From: Euphorbia lathyris
Lineage: Eukaryota; Streptophyta; Magnoliopsida; Malpighiales; Euphorbiaceae
DNA: 64,000 nt
Direction: 5' to 3'
NCBI RefSeq assembly: GCF_963576675.1
Contig: NC_088911.1
Span: forward strand, 81,683,256-81,747,255
Position 1 is the stretch's first letter; each line of letters begins with the position of its first letter. Made by a program: the position numbers and the translations under genes. The notes below the pieces were generated by a model that had not been told where the DNA came from, did not search any database, and worked only from the letters and a program-made list of their open reading frames with translations. Shown piece by piece: positions 47,527 to 61,239 of this stretch.

Positions 47527-47760
47527 GCATAAATGAATTAGTAACAATAAAATTTATGTACAAAAGAAGTTTTATTAAATACTTTTCCTTTTTGAGATAA
47601 TAGAGAAAAGAATCCTGCAGGATTTTTAGAATTTGAATTCCTTGTAACTCTCTATCTTAATCAATCTATAACTTTTCTTTCTTTTCGATACTTTTGTTTC
47701 TGCCATTTTCTTTTCTCCAAGCTCAAGAACACTCAGAATCAAGCTCTCAGTCTCTCAAGC

Positions 47761-50632
47761 ATGGGTATGCAAACTATTTCTCTTCTTTATTTTCTTTCTT
47801 TTTGATTTTTCTTTTGCTTTTGTGTGTGTAGAATCACATTTTATGAGAAAATAAATTGAATTGGAATAAAACATAAGAATTTTAGAGCTATTACGTGGGG
47901 ATGGAATTGTATTGCTGAAATTTTGCATCTGTTTGTCACAGCTGCGAACTCATATTCTGACACCATTCGCGCTGATTCTCGCCTAGGCATAACCCTTGGC
48001 TTGCAGGAGGTAATTTTTGTAATTTCATGATCATGTTTTTGAAGGTAGCATCCATAGGCTTTGATTGATTGTGTCCGTACTTTGAATTTCAGGACAGTGT
48101 CTTTACTATTAGCCCTATTGTTATGATTAACTCGCCTTTGCCCCCTTATCCCATGAGCAGCGCTACCGAATTAGCCCTTCATAGGGAAACTTATCAATTC
48201 CCTGTGAATAAGAAAGGTCTGGTATTCCCTCGTTGTTACACTGGGTGGAATGACCTTGTAGATCGTTTGGAATTGAGGTATGCAAGTGTTTGGGACCAGG
48301 TTGGCATCAGGGATTTTGTTCGTTTGACTCGTCATGAAATTACTCCTTGTGTGAATGTGCTTGAAGGAGTTTTGAATTATTGGTCACCGACATGCAACTC
48401 ATTGATTCTCCCGCTGGGTCCTATGTCTATCACTTTACGTGATGTGGTTGCTTTGACGGGGTTGCCTATTATTGGAGAGGAAGTCCCAAGTTGTGTCGAT
48501 ACACACGCATTCCCTGGAGTGCAAGCCATCTTATCTAAAGAGGCTGGTACGTATGTCCAAATAATTAAGAAGAAATTGGATAAGGCGGAGTTTGATGATG
48601 AGGATCATGTGCATTTCCTGTGGATGATGCTTAGCAATTACATTTTTGAACCGTTGGGTCTTAGGCCTACTGCTGAAATATTGATTATTGCTAAGGCTTT
48701 GGCTTCAGGCCGTCATTTAGCTCTTGGCACCATGTTGTTAGCTTCAACCTTCCACCGTCTAGCTCTTACGGTTGAGGGCAGACCATTTGTAAAACCTCGG
48801 GGTGGCTTGTGGCTGTTACAACTATGGGTTTTTATCTACTTCCCTCATTTGGCTACTGTTTCATCAGTGGGGGTTTCAGATCATCTTGGTGTAGACCTTT
48901 GCTACAGCTCTTCGAGTTTGGCCGTTGGTGTGGTTGTGAGATTTCTTCGTACTTTAGTGCCATCCACTCACAATGAGTTGTTTCTCTTTTGGAATAAGAG
49001 TAATTCATGTCTACCATCCTGGGCGCTTTCTTACTTGTCTGATGCCCCCCATGAAGGTACTGAATGGTGGATGACGGTGTGTGCGACACGTCGGTTACAC
49101 CACGGGGTGAACCGAACTAGAACCTTGAGATCTTCAAATCCTGGTCTGACTTTGTATGCACCTTGTCTTTGGGCACGTCAATTAGGATTTTTCCAAGCTA
49201 TTCCAGGGCCACTCCCATTTCCTACTTCTTCTCAGCAGTATGGAGCTAGTGACGAAGATATAGCCGCTGCAGTTCTGGACGCGGGATATGATCAGGGACC
49301 ACTTCTGCTTGGATCGGATCGACCTTCGTTTGATGCTTGGTGGGATACCGTTTTTCAGCAGTGTATTCCACCCGTTGGTAAGCTCTTTTATTTTGTTTTG
49401 CATGTACATTTTATATATATACATTCTTTTCAATTTTTTTTAGATTCGAGCGGTAGCTCTGGAAAGGATAACAATCTGACTCTTCTGGTCCCGAATACTC
49501 TTGAGACAAACGAAACGGGCAAAGGCAAAGGCAAAGCAATCATGTTGGATGGGGGAGGGCAGGTACCTACTACGGCAGGCCCTTCTGTGAGACCAGGAGA
49601 GAGAATTGATTCTGACGAAGACCTATACTTTGGTTTTGAGGATGGAGCGCTGGATCAACTAGGGGCACGTTGGAACGTGACTTCTTCGATTAGAACCCTG
49701 TCTCTTGATGATGGCTTGACCGAGGTGGACATGACTCCATTGCAACTTCCAGCACGAACACATCTTCCTTCTGCATCTTCTTTAAACCGATTGATTGCCG
49801 CACCATTATCTCAGGTTTGTATGATTTTGTGACTCTGTTATTTTATGAACTACGTTTGGGATGCTCGAGTCATATTGTTTGATTGAATGGTCATTTGTGA
49901 ATATGGCAGGAATCAGCTCTAGTGCGTCCTCCATTAGTTCCTGTCGGTCTTAAGGCTGATAATCCTTTTGCTGGTTTGGATTTTTCATTTTTGAAAGGAC
50001 CGCCTAACGCCGTAGCTGACTCATCCTTGCCTAGTGATGATTCTTTGAGTGATGCTCATGCCAATCTCAGTAAACTTGTCGCCTCTCCTCTTGACTCTTG
50101 GACTCCGACCCATGTTGAACGAGCTATGATTGATTTTGACCTTATGATGGGTGTGTGTGTTCATCCCTTCAAGACTGAGCCATTGAAATCCGCCAAGAAC
50201 CACGTATTATTTTGATATCAGTCCTATGTTACTGAGAAAAACGTGGCAGCAGGTCTCGCAGCTCGAGTTAAATCAAATATGGCAGAGTTAGAGGCCTACA
50301 GCAAGAAGTTTAATGCTCTGGTTGATGCTGAAGAAGCGGATAGGCAACGATTAGCCAAAATTGCAGCTGTAGAGGAGCGGCTTGCGGCATTGGAGAAGGA
50401 GGTGGCTGAAGCTCTAGCGTTTAAGGAAGATATGGTTAGAGCTAGCTCCGTGTTTAGGGCTTGTTTCCCGCGGATGGAGGAAGAGTTGGGCCGTGAGAAA
50501 GATCGATTGGCCAATCATTATGATGAGATGTTGGCATGGCACCGACAGAGCGAACAACACAAAGAGGCTGCCTCCAAACTTTGTGAATTTTGGGCGAAAT
50601 ACCCAAAGCCTGATTTTTGTTTGTTTCCGTGA
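47761..50632 (+). pseudogene. Antisense five-exon PMD gene of element C, one late nonsense codon
   Basis: Exon 1 47761-47764 (ATGG), exon 2 47942-48009, exon 3 48093-49377, exon 4 49444-49814, exon 5 49910-50632. All introns have GT-AG borders. Exon lengths 4, 68, 1285, 371 and 723 match element B except for 6 bp in exon 4. The protein starts MAANSYSDTIRAD, has the PMD core in exon 3, an acidic segment in exon 4 and a coiled coil in exon 5. A TGC-to-TGA change at 50213-50215 stops it after about 677 of 816 residues, removing the coiled coil. The PMD core is complete, so a shortened product remains possible. The 66-bp third intron is in frame and open, so a frame search reads through it. Confidence 0.83.
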
Positions 50633-51180
50633 GGTACGTTCACGGGTTGCCCGTACTTTTCGTCTTTGTTTTGAGTTTGTATGCTCATTCTTTCATTTAT
50701 TTATTTGTGTAGCACAAATGGACATTGTTTTGTGAGTTGATTGCCGTTTGAACATTTGCTAAGTCATCTATTTTTGGCCATGGCACACTTATTCTTTTAT
50801 TGATGAACATTTATAGCACTTGCAAAGACAATATATAAATGCCCAGAAAAATTGTAAATGCCCAGAAAAAGAGCGCATACGCCCTGCGTGTACCTGGTTA
50901 CGCCCCGGGTATTTGTGCTCCTGATCCTGAAGCGCTTGCTCGATGATGAATACGCGTGGCGTCTTTGATTTTACGCCCCGCGTATGAGAATGTATGCCCC
51001 GCGTGTTCGTGCTCCTGGAGCTGTCTTTTACACACGTCTGGTTTACGCCCCGCGTATTGTCAAACACGCCCTGCGTGTTGGTGCTCCTGAACCTGAAATG
51101 TCTTATTGATGCATTTTACGCGTGGCGTCTGTGGTGTGCGCCGCACGTAGTTGAGCCTCTTCTACGTCTCGCGGGCTGGC
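50633..51180. repeat. Region between converging PMD gene and pol of C, with CGCG-rich minisatellite
   Basis: AT-rich gene flank to about 50870, then the GC-rich degenerate repeat (TACGCCCCGCGTA, ACGCGTGGCGTC) to about 51180, overlapping the pol C-terminus. It is shorter than in A and B, with one rather than two long units. No gene. Confidence 0.78.
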
Positions 51181-54100
51181 TGCTACATTAATTATGTCCC
51201 ACATACTTTGGAAATATTTCTTCAAGTATTTGCCGTTAATGTATCTCCTGTGTGGTTCTCCGCCCAAGCTCTTCAACCAATACGCGTTCCCGGGAAGCAC
51301 CTTGTGGATTTGAAATGGTCCTTCCCAGTTGGGCGACCACTTCCCAAGCTCACGGTCCTTCGTCCCGATTGGTAGAATTAGCTTCCACACTAGCTCGCCT
51401 TCTCTGAAGTTTTTCTTTTTTACTTTCTTGTTGTACACATCTTCGACTTTCTTTTTCTGGATCATCATGCAATCGAGCGCTTTTTGTCTTTCATAATCCA
51501 AGTCTTCGAGTTCCATAGTCATGGCTTGCACATAATTATCCGGCTCTAAATCATGTTGACGCATCACTCGGAGTGAAGGAACGATGACTTCCAATGGTAT
51601 TATCGCATCATGGCCAAAGGTTAGGAAAAATGGACTTACTCCGGTCGCCCGTGTCTTAGATGTTCATATAGCCCACAGTGTTTCTGAGAGAACTTTGTGC
51701 CATTCTCTAGGATTGTCTTCTAGAATCTTTTCCAAGATTTGAATTAGAATTTTGTTGGATGCTTCGGCTTGACCATTTGCTTGTGCGTAAAACGGAGTGG
51801 AATGTATCAATTTAGTTCCGTACTCTTCTACGAAATTGTTCATATCTTCGCCTGTGAACATGGTCCCTTGATCCGTGGTGATGGATTCTGGGATTCCGAA
51901 TCTATGAATCAAGTTCTCTTTGATGAATTGGATCACTTGTGTTTGGCTGACTTGCTTCATTGGTGCTGCTTCTACCCACTTGGAAAAGTATCTGTGGCAA
52001 CTATGATGAAACAATGACCTTTTGATGAAGCTGGGAATATTTTCCCTATTAGATCAATAGCACATCCTCTAAAAGGCCACGGCTTCACCACTGAGTGTAA
52101 TTCTTCTGAAGGGACTCGTTGGATTTGGCCATACAGTTGACACTTCTTGCAACCCTTTGCATATGTGATGCAATCGCGTAGGATCGTTGGCCAGAAGTAC
52201 CCATGGCGATTGATAAGCCACCGCATTCTCCTTCCGGACTGGTGAGCTCCGCATATGCCTTCATGGACTTGCTTCATGACTTCCATTGCTTTTGGGAAGC
52301 CGAGACATTTGAGTAGCATTCCGTCGTAGCTCTTACGGTACAAATCACCTGCCATCAACATGTAATTTCGAGATTGAATACTTAGTGAATATTTTACTTT
52401 TTTGGAAGGATCATTGAGGTAATCGATGAATGGTTTCCTCCAATCTTGAGCTAAGTTAATATCGATGTCGAATGATTCAAACTGGACGCCTCTATCTGCC
52501 ACGGAAGGATGGCCCTGTCTTCTGATGATAACGACTTTGTATGCTGTATCTTTGGAGATTTTCATTCCAGAAGCGATTTGGGCTAACTCGTCAGCTTCCC
52601 AGTTGTCATTTCTTGGAATATGCTCCAAAATGACCTCATCAAACATTTCCAGAAGTTGAATTGCAAACGTGAAATAAGGTAGAAAAGATAAACTTGAGCA
52701 TTTATATTCTCCTGTTAGGTGCCGGATAACCAATTGTGAATCACCGAAAATCTTGACCTCTTTCGCTCCTAGGTCTATCAAGATTTCTAAGCCGATGATT
52801 AGAGCTTCATACTCAGCCTGGTTGTTCGTGCATTCAAAATCCAAGTTTACTGCTAATATTGTCTTAGTCCCGGATGGGGCTGTGATGATCACTCCTGCTC
52901 CGTTGGAACTGTCTGTGCTTGAACCATCGAACTTCAACTGCCACGGTTCTTTGTGCGTCAGATAAATTGGCAGTTCTGCTTCTTTGGGATATTGAAAGTT
53001 GGTTGGGTGGTCGGCCATAAAATCTGCAATTGCTTTCCCTTTTATCGAGGATTGCGGGAGATACACCAAAGTGAACTCGGCCAATGCTAGTGACCATTTT
53101 CCTATTCTTCCTGAGAGGATAGGCTGGTTTAGCATGTATTTGATCAAGTCGGTGCTAGAAATCACATAAACTCTCGCTTTGAGCAAGTAATGCCTCAACT
53201 TCGTGCAAGCAAAATAGAGGGCTAAGCACGTCTTCTCAACTGGGTTGTACCTCATTTCTGTCGATAGCAATGTTCGACTTAGATAGTAGATGGCTTGTTC
53301 ATGACGGTTTGCATTGTCTTGGGCAAGCAAGCACCCAATTGACTCATCGGTTGCTGATATATAGAGCTTGAGTGGAGTACCCTCCCTTGGTGGCATCAAC
53401 ACGGGTGGGTTGCTCAAGTAAGTTTTGATCTCTTCGAACGCCGCTTGATGCTTGTCGTTCCACTTGAAGCTTTCTTCGTCTTTGAGTCTTAACAGATCTG
53501 AGAATGCTCTGGATTTTCCAGCCAAGTTTGATATGAATCGTCTCAGGTAGTTTACTTGGCCCAAGAACCGCTGCAACTCCTTCTTGTTTTTCGGAGGTTG
53601 TGCTTCTTTGATTGCTTTGCCTTATTGTCGTCAATCTCGATCCCTCTTTGATGGACTAAATATCCGAGGAAGTTTCCTGCTTTGACCCCGAAGGCGCACT
53701 TTAGAGGATTGAGTTTCAAATTGTACTTACGCATCCGCTCGAAGCTCTTCCTCAAATGGCCGACGTGTTCTGCCTCTCGCTTGGATTTGACAATGATGTC
53801 GTCTACATATACTTCCATAGAGGTGCCGAGTAAATCGTGAAAAATGGCATTCATTGCTCTTTGGTATGTGGCGCCGACATTTTTCAAACCGAATGGCATG
53901 ACGACCCATTCGAACGTACCAATTGACCCCGGGCATCGAAATGCTGTTTTTGCAATGTCTTCTTCGGTAATGGGGATTTGGTTATATCCCGCATAGCAAT
54001 CGCAAAGAGATATTAATTCATTTTTAGACACGACATCTACTAGCATATCGGCAATAGGCATCGCATAGATGTCTTTTGGCGTAGCTAGATTTAGATCGCG

Positions 54101-54703
54101 GAAATCTACGCATACGCGTAATTTACCGTTCTTTTTTACTACAGGCACGACGTTAGATAGCCATACCGCGTACTTTGCTGGTCTGATGAATTTAGCCTTG
54201 AACAGCTTTTCTATTTCTTCCTTCACCTTGCCTTCAACCTCTTTGCTCATCCTTCTTGTTGGTTGTTTGAAGGGTTTGAACTCCGGTTTGATTGGCAATC
54301 TATGTTCCACTACGTCCTTGCTCAACCCGAGCATTTCATCATAATTCCAAGCGAAACAGTCTTTGAACTCCTAGAGCAAAACGATGATGGCTTCCTTTAA
54401 CGTTGGTCGTAGTAAGCTACTGACGAACGTAACCCGAGGTTCCTCTTCTGTCCCTAGGTTCACTTCGTCTAGAGGGTCGACTGCCATGGAACCTTCATCT
54501 TCTAACTTCGGGTTTGCCCTTTTCAGATCTTGTAATTGGATTTCTTCTCCTTGAGGATCTAGTTCTGCTATTCCTTTGGGTGCTTCGATTTCTGAGACCC
54601 TCATGTCGTCCTCCTGGTATAGTTTCTCTGCTAGTTGTTGTGCATTCAGTTTTGATATAGCGGTTGAAGCCACCGCTTCTTTTCCGGATGTTGTCTTAAT
54701 CAT
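51103..54703 (-). pseudogene. pol: pol polyprotein of element C, broken
   Basis: Starts in ATGA at 54703-54700 as in B. RT with YVDD, two RNase H domains and integrase are recognisable in order. Breaks are TAG at 54371-54373 (from CAG), a single-base loss near 53619, a two-base loss near 51990, and TGA at 51664-51666 (CGA to TGA). The C-terminal block 51594-51103 continues the integrase tail missing from element A. The many breaks suggest C has been inactive longer than B, or mutated faster. Confidence 0.9.
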
Positions 54704-57600
54704 GGAATCTCTTCAATTATCGGTTCATCACGGAATGGCCTTCGACGGGGCACGATTGTCATTGGCCTTAGGATATTCTTAATCTCTTCGCCATATGATT
54801 GCTCTTTGTAATTGGATCCCACTCGGATTGGGCCTATAGATTCCTCGTAGAGTCTAGCCTCGACCACATCTGAGTAGGTTTCGAATGGTTTCTCGTTTGC
54901 CCGAATGACTTCCACCTCGTCTCCCTTCCAGAACAGAAGAAGTTGGTGCAAAGACGAAGGTATGCATGAGTTGGAGTGAATCCAATCTCTCCTTAACAGT
55001 GCCTGATAGCTCGCGGTTGAATTTACCACGAAGAAAGCGGCCATGGCGGTGTGAGACCCAACGGTGAGTTCCAATGGTAGGACGCCGTATGTCTTTGCAA
55101 TTTCTCCCGTGAAGGCTGAAACTGACACCTCTGATGAGATTATATCTTCCTCTGACTTCCCTAAGGCTAGGACCATCTTCATAGGCATGATGTTAATGGC
55201 TGATCCATTGTCGATGAGCACTCTGGAGATTGGTTTGCCATCTACATGAGCCTTGACGTATAGAGGTTTGATATGGCGAGTCATCCTTGGAGTGGGCTTG
55301 TCAAAGTAAACCCTCTTCATGCCCTCTTCACCCGGTGCCTTCGGTGATGCGTCTTCTTGCTCCTTGTACTCAGGCTTGGGGAATTCTTTCTTGATGTCTT
55401 CGCTTCTAAAATCCAAAGGTAAGATTAAAGAGGTAGCTGCACAATCTACCCGTATGATGAAATCTCCAACCCGGATCTGGAGGTTCCTCTCTTGGTTTTT
55501 TCCTCCTCTTTTTTCGTTGGAGTTGACGCTGGACGACTCCTTTTGACTATTTTTCTTTTCTGCCTCTCTTTTCCTCAATCTTCTCTTTGCATTCCTGGAG
55601 AGAGGCCTTGGGAATTTCTTATGGCTATTCAATTTCCATTGATCGACGGGGGACGTACTCGAAGGTGTCACGAAACGCGGCCGTTGTTGTTGCACGTCTT
55701 TTTTCTTTGCGTTTTGCGATTGCTTTGAGCTGTCCTCCAGCTTAGATGGCGTCGCTTTTGGTACCCATATTTGTCGGGTTCTCACGTCGCCCTGTTGCTT
55801 TCATTTGCCCCCCCACACTAGTGAAGTGGCACTGATCATATTGGCTACCGGGAATGGGTCCTCGTCGATCAGCATGCTTTCCTTCTTTTCCGGGAATTGG
55901 AGTATCCCGCGGGTAATCTTATCCTGCACGGCGTTTCTAAAACCAAAACATGCTTGAGTGTTGTGGCTCCAGTTGTCGTGATACTTACAGTAGTTTCGTC
56001 CGTGTATTTCTTCTTTGGATGGGATCACATGTCTGGGAGGCAATGTGATGAACTGCTCCTTTAGCAGGTAGTCGAAGATCTCTTCCGTCTTCGAGACGTC
56101 AAACGTATATTGGGTGGTTGGGATCCTTTTAACTACCTCTGGTTCTTTGGGATTTTTTACCAACACGGGACATGTTCGAGATCCGGTGTTCGTTAAGTCG
56201 GCAATGGCTACCTCATGCGTTTGTACCTCCCCTTGGCAGCTTCCCACAGAGTTCTTCTTGCGTCGATGATCTTCCCTCATCAACTCCTCGTACTCTGAAA
56301 CCTTGGCCACCAACTCGTAGTAGTCGCGGAAATCTATCCCCTAAAATTTCTTCCGATTTTCGAATTCCAATCCACGTTGGGCAATCTTCACGAACTCGGC
56401 CTCGGGGATGTTGACTCGATAACGATGTCGCATCTTTTTGAATCGGTTGATAAAATTTTGAACTGGTTCTCCATGTCGTTGCGTCATTCGGGACAGCTCC
56501 GCAACACAGATCTTGGGCTCCGTTCGATAGAACTGGTTATGGAACAGTCTTTCCATTTGTTCCCATCCATGAATGGATCCGGATGGTAAGGTGGTGTACC
56601 AAGAGAAATCTGGTCCCGTTAGTGAGCCTGGGAATAGCCGCAAGCGTATCATGTCGAAGTTTGTGTCCATGCTCAAACCGCTGTACTGGAAGGTGAAGCG
56701 TGCCACGTGCTCCACCGTGGATTGCCCTTCTTCTCCTGAAAATAAAGCGAAATCGGGTACTCTAAAATTGTGGGGTAAAGGGTATAGCTGATCATAGTGC
56801 CGTGGATAGGGTTTTTGGAACTCGGGTTGGTATACTTCCCTCACGGCTGGCCCATAGATCTCTTGGATGATGTTTCTTATGCGTTGGGCCTCTCCCAAGT
56901 TATTGGTGGGCTCCATGCGTGTGTGCGTCGTCCGTTGTGGGTGAAAGTTGGTTTGTCTCACATTGCCCCCCGCATTACGAGCATAGCTTTCCTCGTAATG
57001 TTCGGCATGGTTACTAGGTCCGGTATGAGATCTAAACTGTTGTTGAGGTGGCGGGACTTGAATAGGTTCTGGGCTGATCCTGTCACCGCGCTCATTGAAC
57101 CTGAGATTCTCTTCTCGAGCTGGTGGCGGGGTATACCTTTCCCCAGCTCCTGATGTCGGTGTTTTCTTCCCACCGTCTACCGGTCCTTGAGATGTCGACC
57201 TTTGTGTGAACAGCTCGGTGCACTTTTTCAGGATTTTGCTGATCTCTCCGGTTAAATCAACGATCCTTTCCTCAAGAGCCGGTCCCTTGTTGGAATTGTT
57301 CACCGCCTCGTTGTTGGCTTGCATTGCCTTGCACATATCCTCATAACTTTCTCTCATGGATTGCGAAAATCCATGTAGAAATTGGTTGATTTGCTTCTCT
57401 AGTTTTGCTAAAAATGGTGCTATGTCGAATATGGGTGGGCCTTGAGGTGGTTGTTGGTTTGCACCTCCGCTATTGTTCATGGTCTCAGCCGCACAACCTT
57501 CAGGCATGCCGGGTTCGTTGCTCTGATCCCGGTTCTGACTTTGACTCTCTTCGGAGTCCGATGGGATGGGATCTTTCCCCGTGTTCTTCCTAGGAGGCAT
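54700..57600 (-). pseudogene. gag-pro: gag-protease of element C, two nonsense codons
   Basis: One frame of 967 codons from the ATG at 57600 to a TGA that overlaps the pol ATG. It has the gag core, CHHC knuckle-like motif near 55975 and protease DNGS motif. The only breaks seen are TAG at 56341-56343 (from CAG) and TGA at 55801-55803 (from GGA). Unlike A it has no frameshift. N-terminal wording differs from A and B (for example SDSEESQ and a shorter linker), consistent with a separate subtype. Confidence 0.9.
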
Positions 57601-57946
57601 TCTCCGTGAGTACTTATGGGTGAAAATTATGAAATTATGTTAGTAATCTAGTGCTGAAAAAGAAAGAACAAGGAAATAAATAAATGCTTATTAATGGAAT
57701 AAAAGCAAGGCATGAAAAACAAGTGGTTTAAAAACTGACTGAAAAAGAAACGAGTTTTAAATTTTTGGCAAAGCTTAAATAAAAAGTCCCACTGGGCGTG
57801 CCAAAAATTGTTAGCGTTAGCTAATAAATTTTGGTAAAGTGGAAGTGGGATAATGAGTGTGGAAAAATTGGACGTGTTAGAAAAAAAAGGTATTGGAATT
57901 TTTGGCAAAAACCTAAAACAAAGGTCCCACTGGGCGTGCCAAAAAT
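57601..57946 (-). repeat. Leader of element C with duplicated primer-binding region
   Basis: Two copies of the GGCGTGCCAAAAATTGTTAG segment, one abutting the LTR at 57947 and one whose TGTTAG starts at 57809, 138 bp apart. Same arrangement as A and B. Confidence 0.75.
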
Positions 57947-59840
57947 TGTTAGCGATATTTTGCGAATATGCTAATTTCACCCTTGTCACGTGTAGTTAGG
58001 GTGCGGGCGTGCCAGAGAAGATTACTTCTCAATTGAAATGGTTAAGTTTATGGAATATGCGCGCCAAAACTTGAATTCTAAACGAAACGATTGGCGAGGG
58101 ACGCAAGGATTGAAAAACTCCTCTTGGGTCTCTAGCGCCGTTATATTTAGAGTGCGGGTAAATTGTTTTATTTAAGCTAATGCGGGTAAATTGAAGACGA
58201 GAAAATAAAGGAATTTAGAGTGCGAAATTGACATGAAATTTGGTGAAAAATCGGTATTTTATTGATGTAAATCAAGGTTTGAATACATGTGTTTGAGGTA
58301 AGCATAAAATTAAAAATGAATTATAATTGAAGAACTTCTATACTAAACATATAGCTAATTCAATTGAAATGGAAGAACAAATCAAATACAAGGAATTGAA
58401 ATGCAATTAAAATAAATTGGAATTCAACAACAAACTCGGAGCCACAATAGCTATCTCGGATTGATGTTGAATTTTGGTGTCGGCTGGAAGTTCTTGGAGA
58501 GCTGCAACCGGTCGGGCCCGTACGGTATATGATCTTGGCAATAGCAAAACGTTGGTAGGCAAATGGGGCAGATTTAAACTTTGACTTTGGGGAGCTTGGT
58601 TGGAGTGCTTAAGAACACGGAATTGGGCAAGTAAATAGTGTAAATTGAACTTCGGGAGGTTAGAAACAACTTCTATAAGGGATCGAGGGCTAAAACGGAT
58701 TCTAAATGGACGGAATCTGGCTTTGAAAACAACTAGTCGAATCTGGGAAATTCTGGGCAGAATAGCTAAAATGATTTGGGGTGCAAAGATCAGCTTGTAG
58801 ATAGAGTTTCTGGACACGGAATTGGGAAAGTAAATACACTAGATCGAACTTCAGAACGTTAGAAACAACTTTGTCGAAGGGATCGAAAGCAAAAAATGAA
58901 TTTAAATGGACATAATTGAGCTTTGAAAAAGGATGGGCGAATCTGGAAAATTACTTTAGAAAGGAAATTCTAATTGAAAACTTGAGCAGAGTAACGGCTT
59001 AAAAACGCTAATTTGAGTCGAGAAACTTGAAAAGAGGCTTTGGAACTTGAATTGAAGCTAAAGGAAGCTAAATGAGGGATTAAAACTAAGAAAAACGAAG
59101 AACGAAAAGAAGAACTTAGAAGAACTTGAAGAACTAGGAGCTAAGAACTAAAAAGAGAGCATTGAGAGTAACCTTTAGAGAGGGGTTTTGTTGTGTGTTG
59201 AGTGTGTGTTTTAGTGTAGGGGAGGGGGTCTATTTATAGTTTTTTTAAGTGGCGTTTTGGTAATTATTTAGTGGTATTAGGGTATTTTGGTCTTTTCATC
59301 ATCAACTAACTCAACTAACTCTAACCAACTAACTTAACTTCCTCAACTGCCGTTGACTGCTTCCGGAAGAGACGATACGCCCCGCGTATGTCCTACTACG
59401 CCCTACGTGTTGTGGCTCCTGGGCCTTGTGAGTTTCATTGATGATTTTTACGCGTGGCGTCTCTGGTGTCACGTCCCGCGTAAAGGAGTACGCCCTGCGT
59501 ATTGGCGGATACGCCCTGCGTATCCGTGCTTCTGATCTTGGAACACTCTGCGGATGCGTCTTACGCATGACGTATTGGCAAGTACGTCCCGCGTAAGAAA
59601 GTACGCCCCGCGTAAAGTGAAGGACGCGCTGCGTATTTGAGTTTCTGACGTTTGATTTCTCCGGACGCCTTGTTTACGCGCTGCGTATGGAGGACACGCC
59701 CCGCGTGGTGCCGGACTCTCTCATGGGTTGAAGGTTAGTTTACACGTGTATTATTTTCTAGAAAATATAAACTATATCCTAAAAACATAACCCAAGCATT
59801 TTATATACATAAAAATAATTATTTTATTTTTGGGCCAACA
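57947..59840 (-). repeat. 5' LTR of element C
   Basis: 1894 bp. It contains the CGCG-rich block (about 59370-59710) and a TATA box at 59231-59238. Near 58141-58200 a short patch copies nearby sequence (GTGCGGGTAAATTG), replacing the version in the other LTR. Confidence 0.95.
59231..59238 (-). promoter_or_regulatory. TATA box of the element C 5' LTR
   Basis: TATTTATA on plus, TATAAATA in element orientation; would drive the C gag-pol transcript. Confidence 0.7.
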
Positions 59841-59845
59841 GATAT
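59841..59845. repeat. Target-site duplication right of element C (GATAT)
   Basis: Matches 45590-45594. Array sequence continues as expected (ATAGGAATAAAAG). Confidence 0.93.
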
Positions 59846-61239
59846 ATAGGAATAAAAGATAGAAATAAGGTTTAACTATGAAGTTTTAATTTTTTTTGAA
59901 TGACTCGTCGATGAACAACGATTGTTTCATTAAGTTGAACCTCGACTCATCTAATGTCCTGGTTCTGCCACTACTGCTATATAATAGAAAATTTGAATGA
60001 ACTAACTTGACAATTATTAAACTGTCATATCAGACATTTCCAAACATATTAATTTGTCGATAAACTGAAGTAGTTTTGCACATTTTTGTGGTTATTATTT
60101 CTAACTATATTAGTAACATAGTAAACATTTTAGACACTTTGACAAAAAAAAAAGTGAGAGAGAGAGAGAGGTGGAATGGTTAAGAAGCAAACAGAGAAGA
60201 GAATTTTGACGAAGGGAAAATCAATCAGTGACAGGTCTCACTACACTGATAAACAGGCTGAAAGAGAACGGTGGAGATCGGCAACAAGACTTCATCAGCA
60301 GCGGCAATCTGAGTGAGGCAATCGGAGTGACGGAAAATGGAGGAGGGAGATGGAGAACGTGTTTTGCCGTGAAAGAGAGTTTTTATTTGATGAGCTATTA
60401 TAAGTGAAGGACAGATGTCAATTAGTATATGGAAGGTTCTTTTAGTGAGTTGGAGGACCAGGACCTTCCTATAAGTTCCCCACCTAATATAGGATCATTA
60501 TATATGGTCAAACGGGGGCAATCATAACTTGATACAGAGACTACATAATAACTATAAACATAGCCATGCTTTTTGTCATTATATATGGTCAAACGATGGG
60601 TAATCATGACTCGATATAAACGTATTAAATAGAAAAAAAAACTATGAGTTATGCTTAAATGTTAGAAGATGAAAAAAGTATTTCATTGTGGTATTAATAC
60701 CAACCACTTCAAAAAAAAAACTCTAATGTCATTTGCCTTTATAAAAAGGTCAAATATATGAATATCATAATTAAGTACAAAATTACAACTAAGTCATATC
60801 ACTAAATTTAATTCTTAATATGTCATTATTCTCTCTATATATTATGATTGTATACCATAATTTAAAAATTATAGACTCAAATTCAGAAATTATAAACCTT
60901 AGAAAATATATTCTAGACTTCTAATTTATAAACTCTAATCCTTAAAATATATTAAAAGTACTGATTTTACTAGTTTGATATAATCCAAAATTATAACTTG
61001 TCATAGTTGTAAATAGTTTTTAAAATATGATTTTTCTGGGTAATTTTCCCTTATAAAAATGTCATTAACCACATTCAATTCACTCTTAAACAAATTGATT
61101 TTTCCACTTTTTTTCTTACTATTAACTCTTCCAATTCTTTTCTTAAAAAAACCCTTCCAAATCTTGTCTTTTGTTCTATAATATCACTAACAATTTTTAC
61201 ATTTAAAAAAATAATAACTAACAATTTATAAAAAAAGAA

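Larger units (their letters stand above)
45595..59840 (-). mobile_element. Element C: full-length Ty3/gypsy Tat-type LTR retrotransposon with antisense PMD gene
   Basis: The element is 14246 bp on the minus strand: 5' LTR 57947-59840, duplicated primer region, gag-pro 57600-54700, pol 54703-51103, CGCG-rich region, PMD gene on the plus strand 47761-50632, polypurine tract, 3' LTR 45595-47508. The GATAT target duplication is perfect. Same family and layout as B but a diverged subtype in LTR and coding parts. Gag-pro has two stops; pol has two stops and two frameshifts; the PMD gene has one stop. Confidence 0.95.

Noticed and set aside
48069..49832. Single-exon reading of the element C cargo gene starting at 48069
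   Set aside because: The first residues come from intron 2, and the frame includes a 66-bp GT-AG intron that happens to be open. Comparison with B supports the spliced model.
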